Position numbers and translations under genes: made by a program | Shown: positions 23,926-31,909 of the stretch, piece by piece | How positions within the stretch are numbered: the stretch's first letter is position 1 | How the letters are laid out: each line of letters opens with the position of its first letter | DNA from: an uncultured Clostridia bacterium | GTDB lineage: Bacteria; Bacillota; Clostridia; Christensenellales; Aristaeellaceae | Length of the DNA stretch: 64,000 bases | NCBI GenBank assembly: GCA_934636105.1 | Contig: CAKTZR010000012.1 | Span: 32,831 to 96,830, forward strand | Direction of reading: 5' to 3' | Notes under the pieces: model-generated | Databases searched by the model: none | The model's input: the letters and a program-made list of their open reading frames with translations, nothing else | Told to the model about the DNA's origin: nothing

Positions 23926-25998
23926 TTGACGCTGGACAAACGGGCCTGTCGAACGCTTTGCAAGAGCATCGCCCGCAGCATGAATATCCCCGCGGGCATC
24001 TTCGATCCGGAAGGGATGCTCATCGGCCATACCGACTGCGCCACGCCGGAAGAAGCGGCGCGTCTGCGCAATCAGCTCACGCTGATAAGCCGCACCGAAA
24101 GCCTGATCCCGGACGCGCTTCGCTTTCCTCTTTTGCATGCGGATGGTTCCGCGGCCGGAACGGTCATCATGCCCAGCGCGGGCGGCCACCCGGAATACAG
24201 AGCCTGGACACAGACGCTTTTCGCGCTCTGCGTCGCCAACGAAGCGCTCACCGAACAGGCCCACGCCGAATCGAGCGATAAATCCTCCTTCCTTTATGAA
24301 ATTCTCGCTTCCCGGCTCACGGATGACGAAACCATCGTCAGCCGCGCGGCCAAGCTCAAATACCGCTCCCACATTTCCCGCTGCGCAATCATTTTCAGCT
24401 TCTCCGCACAGGCGGAGAGCAGCGAAAACACGGACGACGAGCAATTCCGCGCGCAGTTTTCCCGCGTTCTGTTGGAAACGCCGGGATTCAACGCAGAGGA
24501 TTTCGGCGATCTGCTCACCCGTCAGCAATTTGTGCTGTTCAAAACGGTGCCTGCCGGAAACATCGAATCCCGCAAGGCCCTTCTCTCCGGCTTTATTCAA
24601 AACGTGCTGGAAGAAAACCCGCTGCTCGACGGATTGGCCGTGCGCGTCGGCGTCGGCACGGTCTATCAGGATTTGCCGCGCATGCGGGAAAGCTATCTGG
24701 AAGCGCTTTTCGTCATCAAAAACCTTTCCGTGCTCTGCGCAGAAAGCCCGATGGGCTTTGCGGAAGATTACACGTTCGATTATCTCATGTCCCTGCTTCC
24801 GGAGGATTATCAGGATCAGCTGCTCGGCCCGTATGCCGAGCGCCTGCGTCAGGTTTCCTATCTGCCAGAGACGCTCAAGGTGCTCTGCGCGACAAACAAC
24901 AATCTGCTGCAATGCGCCAAGCACCTGTCCATCCACCGCAACACCATGCTCCAGCGCTATACCAAGCTCACCGAAACAGCCGGGCTCGATCCCGTCCATC
25001 GTTCCGGCGACCGTCTGACGGCCCGGCAGTGCGCGATATACCTCAATAAGAAAACCACGCTGCACGCAGGCATCATCATCCAGAGCAGCAGCGACCTGCA
25101 CCTGGGCTTTCATCATTTCGGCACGCTTTTGGAAGAAAAAAGCCACGCTTCCATCGCGCTCGAGGTCACCAACGTCGGCATTTCCGGCAACAACAAATCG
25201 CTGTTGGAGCTTCTGCTCTGCGGCACAATGGATTTCATCGTCATCGACATTGACCCGCTGATTTCTTACTCCTGCGACGAGCTGGCCGTATGCAACCTGC
25301 CCCATGTGTTTGAAAGCTACGAAGATGCGTATACGCTGCTTTCCGGCTCCATCGGTCAAAGGCTGCTTCAATCCAGCAGTTCCAACGGCGTGATCTGCCT
25401 GGGCTTCTGGTCGATGGGCTGGCGCTATCTCTCCTCCCGTGACACGCCCGTGCGCACGCCGGAAGACATGCGCGGCCAACGCATCCGCACCATGAACAAA
25501 AAGGTGGTGCAGGATTATTTCACGTCGCTGGGCGCGGTCGCCATCCCCATCAGCTATGATAATATTTTGCCCGCTCTGACTGAAAAAATCGTCGATATGC
25601 AGGAAAACCCCTTCGTCAATTTCCGCGATATGCGGCTGTACGAACAGCAGCGCTGGATTCTCAAGGAAAATTCCATCTTCAGCACCAATCTGCTCATCAC
25701 ATCCGAATTGCTGTGGAAAAAACTGACCCATGAACAGCGGCGCATTGTTCTGGAAGCCGCCAGAGAGAGCACCGCGTGGCAATGGCAGCATGCCAAACAG
25801 CATAACGCGGAATGTGAAGCGCAGCTAGTCGAAAAACACGGCGTGCACCTCTATACGCCCACGCAGGCGGAGCAGGCCCAGTGGAATCAGCAGGCGCTCC
25901 GCTTCCGTCAGTCCTTCCCTCATCAGCAGATTTTAAGCGAAATCGCCGCGGCCAGAGAGGAGGCGCGCCATGGAAGCCCTGCACAAGCAAATCTTTGA
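23926..25998 (+). CDS. CdaR/PucR-type transcriptional regulator fused to a DctP-type solute-binding domain
   Basis: 690-residue single chain. Residues about 1-120 resemble the CdaR sugar-diacid sensor (NIPAGIFDPEGMLIGHTD, then RFPLLHADGSAAGTVIMP). About 130-300 is the degenerate GGDEF-like middle (VRVGVGTVYQDLPRMRESYLEA). About 310-358 is the PucR/CdaR HTH (ATNNNLLQCAKHLSIHRNTM). From about 370 to 665 follows a DctP-family domain: GFWSMGWRYL, RGQRIRTMNKKVVQDYFTSLG, AIPISYDNILPALTEKIVD and QENPF align with the adjacent DctP. No signal peptide or membrane helix is present, so it is cytoplasmic. The TTG start at 23926 has GGAGG 8 nt upstream. It probably controls the divergent TRAP operon and the downstream enzymes. 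I know of no described member. Confidence 0.88.
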   Translation: MTLDKRACRTLCKSIARSMNIPAGIFDPEGMLIGHTDCATPEEAARLRNQLTLISRTESLIPDALRFPLLHADGSAAGTVIMPSAGGHPEYRAWTQTLFALCVANEALTEQAHAESSDKSSFLYEILASRLTDDETIVSRAAKLKYRSHISRCAIIFSFSAQAESSENTDDEQFRAQFSRVLLETPGFNAEDFGDLLTRQQFVLFKTVPAGNIESRKALLSGFIQNVLEENPLLDGLAVRVGVGTVYQDLPRMRESYLEALFVIKNLSVLCAESPMGFAEDYTFDYLMSLLPEDYQDQLLGPYAERLRQVSYLPETLKVLCATNNNLLQCAKHLSIHRNTMLQRYTKLTETAGLDPVHRSGDRLTARQCAIYLNKKTTLHAGIIIQSSSDLHLGFHHFGTLLEEKSHASIALEVTNVGISGNNKSLLELLLCGTMDFIVIDIDPLISYSCDELAVCNLPHVFESYEDAYTLLSGSIGQRLLQSSSSNGVICLGFWSMGWRYLSSRDTPVRTPEDMRGQRIRTMNKKVVQDYFTSLGAVAIPISYDNILPALTEKIVDMQENPFVNFRDMRLYEQQRWILKENSIFSTNLLITSELLWKKLTHEQRRIVLEAARESTAWQWQHAKQHNAECEAQLVEKHGVHLYTPTQAEQAQWNQQALRFRQSFPHQQILSEIAAAREEARHGSPAQANL

Positions 25999-27079
25999 TT
26001 CGTTCTGCCGGGCCTGTCCCGACACCCCCTGCGGCCTGTACAACGCCGCGCATCGTCTCGTCGCCCAAAACGGCGAAGGTCTGCCTGAAAAAGCGCCGTC
26101 CGGCGAAGGCACATCTTTTGAAAACGACTGCTTTCTCACTTTCGCCCGACTGGAAGAAAGCTGGCTGCTCGGCTTTTGCGCCAAGGAGGAAGCGCAGGCG
26201 CAAGGCATGCTCCGGCTGCTGGCTTCCATCCGCGAGCTGGTGCTGCAAAACCAGAAGCTCTACGTCGTTCGCAGCAATGCGCAGGATAAAATTTCGCTGC
26301 TGTTAAACCGTCTCTTTTCGCTCAACACCCCGGACGATATCGCCTATACCGCCATCGCCGCGCTGAATCTCGGCTATGACATGACGCTGCCGCGCACGGT
26401 TTGCCTGTTTACGCTGGCCGCGCAGGATGACGAAAGCGCCATCTCCGAAGGGACGCTGCATTCCGTCATCAATCTCATCCGCAGTCAGCGCTTCATCGGC
26501 GCGCAGGATCTCGTCGGTTCGATCAACAGCGACCAGATTGCGCTGTGCAAAACACTGTCCAATCCGGCCCAGCCCGTTCAATCGCAGCTGCGTCCCCTGC
26601 TGGCTTCGCTCTGCGCTTCCATTCTGGATTTGCACCACATTTCCATTCAGGTCGGCGTGGGCGACGTAGTTCGCTCGATTTCCGATTACAGCACACAGTT
26701 TCTGGATATCCGGCAGATGCTTCGCTGCCGCACGCTGTTCAACTCGCCCAAGACCATTCACTTCATCGCCAACTTTCAAACCGAAATGGCCATTTTCAAA
26801 ATTCCATCCGCGCAGCTCGACCACTTTTTAATTGAAAAGCTGGAAATTCTGGAGCATCTGCCCCAGTTTCTGGAAACCGTCGAAGCGCTGCTTTCCTGCA
26901 ACATGAACATCAACGACACGGCGGAAATGCTGTTTGTCCATCGAAACACCGTGCTTTTCCGGGTCAACCGCATCAAAAAGCTGTTGTGTCTCGATCCGCT
27001 GCACAAGGATGCAGATCGGGCGACGCTCGCCCTGCTGTATATGTATTCCAAAATCAAACAAATCACAGCGCCAAGCTGA
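25970..27079 (+). CDS. CdaR/PucR-type transcriptional regulator (second paralogue, no DctP domain)
   Basis: 369 residues, overlapping the preceding gene by 29 nt, with GAGGAGG 6 nt before its ATG. The architecture matches the first two thirds of the upstream regulator: an N-terminal sensor-like part, a middle part with SIQVGVGDVVRSISDYSTQFLDIRQML, and the C-terminal HTH MNINDTAEMLFVHRNTVLFRVNRI (about 313-336). It ends shortly after the HTH as usual for the family and lacks the solute-binding domain. Overlapping translation suggests the two proteins are made together and may form mixed oligomers. The ligand is unknown. Confidence 0.85.
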   Translation: MEALHKQIFDSFCRACPDTPCGLYNAAHRLVAQNGEGLPEKAPSGEGTSFENDCFLTFARLEESWLLGFCAKEEAQAQGMLRLLASIRELVLQNQKLYVVRSNAQDKISLLLNRLFSLNTPDDIAYTAIAALNLGYDMTLPRTVCLFTLAAQDDESAISEGTLHSVINLIRSQRFIGAQDLVGSINSDQIALCKTLSNPAQPVQSQLRPLLASLCASILDLHHISIQVGVGDVVRSISDYSTQFLDIRQMLRCRTLFNSPKTIHFIANFQTEMAIFKIPSAQLDHFLIEKLEILEHLPQFLETVEALLSCNMNINDTAEMLFVHRNTVLFRVNRIKKLLCLDPLHKDADRATLALLYMYSKIKQITAPS

Positions 27080-27116
27080 ACTTGACACTTAAACGAAAAA
27101 AGAAAGGAACATAGCC

Positions 27117-28391
27117 ATGAACAAGACCATTTCTCTCCCCTACGGCCACGGCGCGCTCGCGCTGAACGTGCCGGAAGAAAACCTCAAAGCCGTGATGCAC
27201 AGCAGCATGGCCGCCTATACCACCGAAAAAACGCAGGCCGAACTGGTTGAAGACGCAATCGCCCATCCGCACGGCGGTCTGCCGCTGCGCGAGCGCGTCC
27301 GCGGCAAAAAGAAGGTCGTCGTCATCTCCAGCGATCACACGCGCCCCGTCCCCAGCCGCCTGCTGATGCCCATCATTCTGCGTGAAATCCGCGCCGGAAA
27401 CCCGGAGGCCGAGATCGCCATCCTCGTGGCGACGGGCTGCCACCGCTCTCCGACCCGGCAGGAACTTCTGGATCGTTACGGCGAGGACATCGTTGCTCAT
27501 GAGCGCATCGTCATCCATAACGCGGACGACGATGACAGTCTCGTGGATCTGGGCCTTATGGCTTCCGGCAACCGCCTGCTGCTCAATCGCGTCGCCTACG
27601 AAGCGGATTTTCTGATGGCCGAGGGCTTCATCGAGCCGCACTTCTTCGCAGGCTTCTCCGGCGGACGCAAGGCCGTTCTGCCGGGCGTAGTCGGCCGCGC
27701 CACCACCATGTTCAACCACTGCGCCGCCAACATCGACAACCCCGGCGCACGCACCGGCCTGCTCGATCATAACCCCATTCACATGGACATGTGCGAGGGC
27801 GCGCAGAAAGCCGGACTGGAATTCATCCTCAACGTCGTGCTCAACGCCAAAAAAGAAGTCATCGGCGCGTTCAGCGGCGATCTGGACGCGGCGCATCAGG
27901 CCGGCGTGAATTTCATCCGTCAGCTCTGCCGCTGCAAGGCCGAACCGGCGGATATCGTCGTCACGACCAACGGCGGCTATCCGCTCGATCAAAACATCTA
28001 TCAGGCCGTCAAGGGCATGTCCACTGCCGAGCGCACGTGCAAGCCGGGCGGCGTCATCATCATGGTTTCCGAATGCTGCGACGGACACGGTGCGCCCGCT
28101 TTCTATGAAACCTTCGCCAGCGATCCCAGCAACGAACACATCATGGCGGCCATCCGCAGCCACAGCGCCGAACAGACCGTGCCCGACCAGTGGCAATCCC
28201 AGATTTTCCTGCGCATTCTGCTGAATTTCCGGGTCATCTTCGTCAGCAGCGCGCCGAAGGACATGGTGGAAGCCCTTCACATGATTTACAGCCCGAACCT
28301 CGACGACGCGCTTCAAAAGGCGTTCGCGCTCACCAGCCCAAGTGCTTCCGTAACCGTCATTCCGGACGGCGTATCCACCCTGATCGAGTAA
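27117..28391 (+). CDS. LarA-family nickel-pincer 2-hydroxyacid racemase/epimerase
   Basis: 424 residues of the lactate racemase (LarA/DUF2088) superfamily, which uses the nickel-pincer nucleotide to racemise or epimerise 2-hydroxy acids. Conserved parts are SSDHTRPVPS (about 71-80, nucleotide binding), ATGCHR (His about 109), EPHFFAGFSGGRKAVLPGV (His about 175, cofactor Lys about 185) and FNHC (His about 201). No larB, larC or larE cofactor genes are in the window. It follows the regulators by 37 nt and precedes a glycerate kinase, so glycerate or a related hydroxy acid is a reasonable substrate, rather than lactate. Confidence 0.9.
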   Translation: MNKTISLPYGHGALALNVPEENLKAVMHSSMAAYTTEKTQAELVEDAIAHPHGGLPLRERVRGKKKVVVISSDHTRPVPSRLLMPIILREIRAGNPEAEIAILVATGCHRSPTRQELLDRYGEDIVAHERIVIHNADDDDSLVDLGLMASGNRLLLNRVAYEADFLMAEGFIEPHFFAGFSGGRKAVLPGVVGRATTMFNHCAANIDNPGARTGLLDHNPIHMDMCEGAQKAGLEFILNVVLNAKKEVIGAFSGDLDAAHQAGVNFIRQLCRCKAEPADIVVTTNGGYPLDQNIYQAVKGMSTAERTCKPGGVIIMVSECCDGHGAPAFYETFASDPSNEHIMAAIRSHSAEQTVPDQWQSQIFLRILLNFRVIFVSSAPKDMVEALHMIYSPNLDDALQKAFALTSPSASVTVIPDGVSTLIE

Positions 28392-28404
28392 AGGAGGCTT
28401 CTTT

Positions 28405-29631
28405 ATGAATCTTCGCTCCACCGCCTCCGCGCTCATCGAAGCCGCACTGCAATCCGCCCAGCCGGATGAGGCGGTCAAGCGTGCCCTCGCCGCCCATCCG
28501 CTCCACGGCGACGTTTATCTGGTCGCCATCGGCAAGGCGGCCTGGCAGATGGCCCGCGCCGCCGTCGGCTGTCTTTCCGTCAAGGATGGCGTGGTCATCA
28601 CGAAATACGGCCATGCCGCAGGTGAGCTTCCCGGCGTCCGCATCTTCGAAGCCGCACACCCCGTTCCGGACGCCAACAGCTACCGCGCGACGCAGGCCGC
28701 CATCGATCTGGCTGCTTCCCTGCGCGCAGAGGATACCGTACTCTTTCTCGTTTCCGGCGGCGGATCGGCCCTCTTTGAAAAGCCGCTCGTTTCCGATGAA
28801 GAAATGGCCGACATCACCCGTCAGCTGCTCGCCTGCGGCGCGGACATTCAGGAAATCAACACCCTCCGCAAGCGCCTTTCCGCCGTCAAGGGCGGCAAAT
28901 TCGGGGAATTGTGCAAGCCTGCGCACGTCTTTTCCATCGTGCTGTCCGACATCATCGGCGACCCGCTGGACATGATCGCTTCCGGCCCCGCTTATCCGGA
29001 CAGCTCCACAACCGCGGACGCGCTGGCCATCATTCAAAAATACCAGCTCAAGCTCTCCGATCAGGCCATGCGGCTGATGCAGACTGCCCTGCCGGCATCG
29101 CTTGACAATGTAGAGACCGTCGTCACCGGAAGCGTCCGCCAGCTCTGCCGCGCTGCTTCTGAACAATGCGAGCGTTTGGGCATTGAACCGCGCTTTCTCA
29201 CTGCCAGCTTAAGCTGTGAAGCGCGTGAAGCCGGCCGCTTCCTCGCTGCCATCGCCAAGGATCACGCCGATACGGACCACCCCATCGCGTACATCCTCGG
29301 CGGAGAAACCGTCGTGCATCTGACCGGGCACGGCAAAGGCGGCCGCAACCAGGAGCTGGCCCTCGCCGCCGCCGAAGGCCTCGCAGGGCTTTCGAACGCC
29401 GCCGTCTTCTCCGTCGGTTCGGATGGCACGGACGGCCCGACCGACGCGGCGGGCGGTTATGTGGACGGCGCAACCAAAGCTACGCTGGATGCGCAGGGCG
29501 TTTCCATCGCCGACGTGCTGGCCGATAACGACGCCTATCACGCGCTCAAGCGCACGGACGGCCTGATCTTCACCGGGCCGACCGGCACAAACGTCAACGA
29601 CCTGAGCGTTCTGCTGATCGATCAGCACTAA
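28405..29631 (+). CDS. Glycerate kinase, type II (GckA/TtuD, MOFRL family)
   Basis: 408 residues. The N-terminal DUF4147 domain has VAIGKAAWQMARAA (about 40-53), TKYGHAAGE, LVSGGGSALFEKP and NTLRKRLSAVKGGKF. The C-terminal MOFRL domain has YILGGETVVHL, GRNQELALAAA and SVGSDGTDGPTDAAGG. This family phosphorylates D-glycerate with ATP, usually to 2-phosphoglycerate, feeding lower glycolysis. AAAGGAGG precedes the ATG. It lies 13 nt after the LarA-family gene and ends the unit before a terminator. Racemase plus kinase would let the cell use either enantiomer. Confidence 0.94.
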   Translation: MNLRSTASALIEAALQSAQPDEAVKRALAAHPLHGDVYLVAIGKAAWQMARAAVGCLSVKDGVVITKYGHAAGELPGVRIFEAAHPVPDANSYRATQAAIDLAASLRAEDTVLFLVSGGGSALFEKPLVSDEEMADITRQLLACGADIQEINTLRKRLSAVKGGKFGELCKPAHVFSIVLSDIIGDPLDMIASGPAYPDSSTTADALAIIQKYQLKLSDQAMRLMQTALPASLDNVETVVTGSVRQLCRAASEQCERLGIEPRFLTASLSCEAREAGRFLAAIAKDHADTDHPIAYILGGETVVHLTGHGKGGRNQELALAAAEGLAGLSNAAVFSVGSDGTDGPTDAAGGYVDGATKATLDAQGVSIADVLADNDAYHALKRTDGLIFTGPTGTNVNDLSVLLIDQH

Positions 29632-29644
29632 GCATCATACAAAA

Positions 29645-29684
29645 ATCAGCCCGAATGATTTTGCAATCCGGGCTTGATTTTTTA
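29645..29684 (+). terminator. Terminator of the regulator-racemase-kinase unit
   Basis: Stem ATCA-GCCCG / CGGGC-TTGAT with one bulge and a ~15-nt loop, followed by TTTTTT. Confidence 0.85.
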
Positions 29685-29739
29685 TAAGAACCATCAATCT
29701 GTACGCATGCGCATTTGAATCTGTACGGAGGAATTCTGC

Positions 29740-30657
29740 ATGGCTATCGCAAATGTTTTGTCTCAAATGGTCTCGTTGTTTTTGATGATGTTCGTCGGAT
29801 TTCTTGCGGCCAAAGTCGGGCTGATCGAGCCGGATTTCCGCCGCAAGCTTTCTTCTCTGGTGCTCAACACCGCCTGTCCCTGCATCATCGTCTCCTCCGT
29901 GCTCAAAAGCGGAGGTGCGCCAAGCGCCATGGTCGCCACACTCGGCATAAGCGTTGCGTTTTACGCCGTCATGATCGTTTTAGCCTTTCTATTGGTACAC
30001 ATCATTCCCACACCCCCATCCGAGCGTCGGCTGGATCAGCTGATGCTCGTGTGTACCAACCTCATTTTCATGGGCATTCCCATCATCCAGTCGTTTTATG
30101 GCGCGGAAGGCGTTTCGCTGCTGTCCATGTTCATTCTGCTGTTCAATTTTCTGGTCTTCACCTATGGCGTGATGATGGTCGGCGGCAGCGACATCAAACT
30201 CAAGCAGCTCTGCAATCCGGGGGTTTTCTCGGCGCTGCTCGCCCTTTTCTTCGGCGTGACCGGCCTGCGCCTGCCCGCCCCGGTGGAAAACACTCTATCG
30301 ACCATCGGCGCAGTCAACACGCCGCTGGCCATGATGATTATCGGCGCGTCTCTGGCCCACAGCGATATTCGCGCGGCCGTTTCCAATCCCCGACTGTATC
30401 GTGTTTCTCTGCTTCGCCTGATTCTCATTCCGCTGCTGATGATGGGCCTAGTCACCGTGCTGCCGATTGATCGAATGCTCGCGGGCATTTGCGTCATCGT
30501 CTCCGCCATGCCCATTGCCAGCAACTGCGGCATGCTCTGCGACGTTTATACGCCGCAGGATATGACGGCTTCTCACGCCATCATCATTTCAACCCTGATG
30601 AGCGCCGTCACCCTGCCCGTCATCGTCGTGCTGATGGGCGTGGTCGGGTTGGCGTAA
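29740..30657 (+). CDS. AEC family (auxin efflux carrier-like) transporter
   Basis: 305 residues with about ten predicted helices in two halves (MFVGFLAAKVGLIEPDFRRKLSSLVLNTACPC at the N-terminus; NTPLAMMIIGASLAHSD starting the second half; MPIASNCGMLCDVY near the end). Bacterial AEC members often sit with malate, lactate or other hydroxyacid genes and are thought to carry organic anions. GGAGG precedes the ATG by 8 nt. It lies after a terminator and its own promoter is not obvious. Its place suggests transport of the same or a related acid. Confidence 0.9.
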   Translation: MAIANVLSQMVSLFLMMFVGFLAAKVGLIEPDFRRKLSSLVLNTACPCIIVSSVLKSGGAPSAMVATLGISVAFYAVMIVLAFLLVHIIPTPPSERRLDQLMLVCTNLIFMGIPIIQSFYGAEGVSLLSMFILLFNFLVFTYGVMMVGGSDIKLKQLCNPGVFSALLALFFGVTGLRLPAPVENTLSTIGAVNTPLAMMIIGASLAHSDIRAAVSNPRLYRVSLLRLILIPLLMMGLVTVLPIDRMLAGICVIVSAMPIASNCGMLCDVYTPQDMTASHAIIISTLMSAVTLPVIVVLMGVVGLA

Positions 30658-30711
30658 AAAGACATATAGAATTATCAGTCTGTTTTCGATTTGAAATCTT
30701 ATCCCCAAAAC

Positions 30712-30750
30712 GCAAAAACAGGGAGCATATCATCCGCTCCCTGTTTTTGC
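30712..30750. terminator. Bidirectional terminator between AEC carrier and efflux operon
   Basis: Perfect 15-bp stem GCAAAAACAGGGAGC / GCTCCCTGTTTTTGC with a 9-nt loop. T-rich sequence follows on the plus strand (ATTTTCTGTTTTTT). Confidence 0.88.
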
Positions 30751-30762
30751 ATTTTCTGTTTT

Positions 30763-31812
30763 TTACTTTTCTGCCGACGCGCTCATGCCGATGCGCATCA
30801 GGTCGTTCTCCTCCAGCTCAAGCGTCACGTTAAACGAGGTGCTTGTGCCGTCCTCGCCGCTGGCGGACGCAATCTTCGTAATCGTGCCGCGCAGAGGCGT
30901 ATCCTCATACGCATCCAGCGTCACCTGCATCACGTCGCCCACGGTCAATTCGGAGAGGTCCTGCTCATCCACCGAGCAGATCAGGCGCATGGCGTCCTTC
31001 GGGCAATACGTCGCCAACACCGCATCCTTGGCCGCCTGCTCGCCGCTGGCCGCCGAAACGCCGAGCAGCACGCCGTCTTCCGGCATATACACATGGCCGT
31101 CGCCGCCAACCATGCCATCCAGCACGTCCGGCACAACGTCAAAGAGCACGTCGCCGCGGCTGACATGCTGACCGTCCGCCACATGCACCGCCAGCACATA
31201 GCCCGTCGCCGTCACGCCCTGCGGATCGATTCGGGAGAGTTTGCCCGTGCCGATGCAGCTGGAATTGGCGTGGTTCGCGCTGCGATAAACCTTGATGTTT
31301 TCGCTCAAGCGCATGTCCGTCTGGCTCGTCACCTCCAGCGTGTAGTTTTTGCCCTCCACGCCGATGACGCGCGCCTCGCCCACGCGGTCGTTGTTGCTCG
31401 TCGAGCGGATGTAGACCTTTTCACCGACATGCACCAGCTTGTTTTCGTTGTCGCTGTCCGCACCGGTCGTCGAGCATTCTGCGCGATAGAGCACATCCTG
31501 CTCGATATAGGCCAGCGCGCCGTAACGATCCGCAACGGAAGCTGCGCTGTCGCCCGGCTGTGCGAACACGGCGGTCACCGTGCCGTCAAAGTCGGCGTAA
31601 ACCTGCTCGGTGCGCAGGGCAAAGAGCGCGTCGCCCGCGCTCACCGCATCGCCCGCGGCGACGGTATAATTGCCCACCACGCCGCTGTACGGCGCGAGGA
31701 TAGTCTTGGTTTCGGCGCTTTTGATGCTGCCGTCGATCTTGACGCCTTCGGCGCAGGCCGTTGTCAGCATCAGGGAAGCAATCGCCGCAAGGGCCGCAAT
31801 CTGTTTCTTCAT
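30763..31812 (-). CDS. Membrane-fusion (HlyD/MacA-like) protein, second copy of the efflux set
   Basis: About 349 residues. The N-terminal segment MKKQIAALAAIASLMLTTAC is a signal sequence or anchor; the Cys is not in a standard lipobox. Lipoyl-like halves follow (KTILAPYSGVVGNYTVAAGDAVSAGDALFAL; HVADGQHVSRGDVLFDV), then a beta-barrel part near the C-terminus (TVGDVMQVTLDAYEDTPLRGTITKI). Adaptors of this kind connect MacB-type permeases to export substrates. AAGGA precedes the ATG at 31812; the frame extends upstream but without a better site. It is the last gene of the four-gene unit. Its pairing with the first adaptor is inferred. Confidence 0.8.
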   Translation of the reverse strand: MKKQIAALAAIASLMLTTACAEGVKIDGSIKSAETKTILAPYSGVVGNYTVAAGDAVSAGDALFALRTEQVYADFDGTVTAVFAQPGDSAASVADRYGALAYIEQDVLYRAECSTTGADSDNENKLVHVGEKVYIRSTSNNDRVGEARVIGVEGKNYTLEVTSQTDMRLSENIKVYRSANHANSSCIGTGKLSRIDPQGVTATGYVLAVHVADGQHVSRGDVLFDVVPDVLDGMVGGDGHVYMPEDGVLLGVSAASGEQAAKDAVLATYCPKDAMRLICSVDEQDLSELTVGDVMQVTLDAYEDTPLRGTITKIASASGEDGTSTSFNVTLELEENDLMRIGMSASAEK

Positions 31813-31909
31813 ATATCCGTATCCTTTCAATTCATCTAGAGTCATCATCATACGGGAAGTCCAGAAACCTCAGATTTCTGGTGGGGTTTGGAGCAACGCC
31901 CCATCGTTC

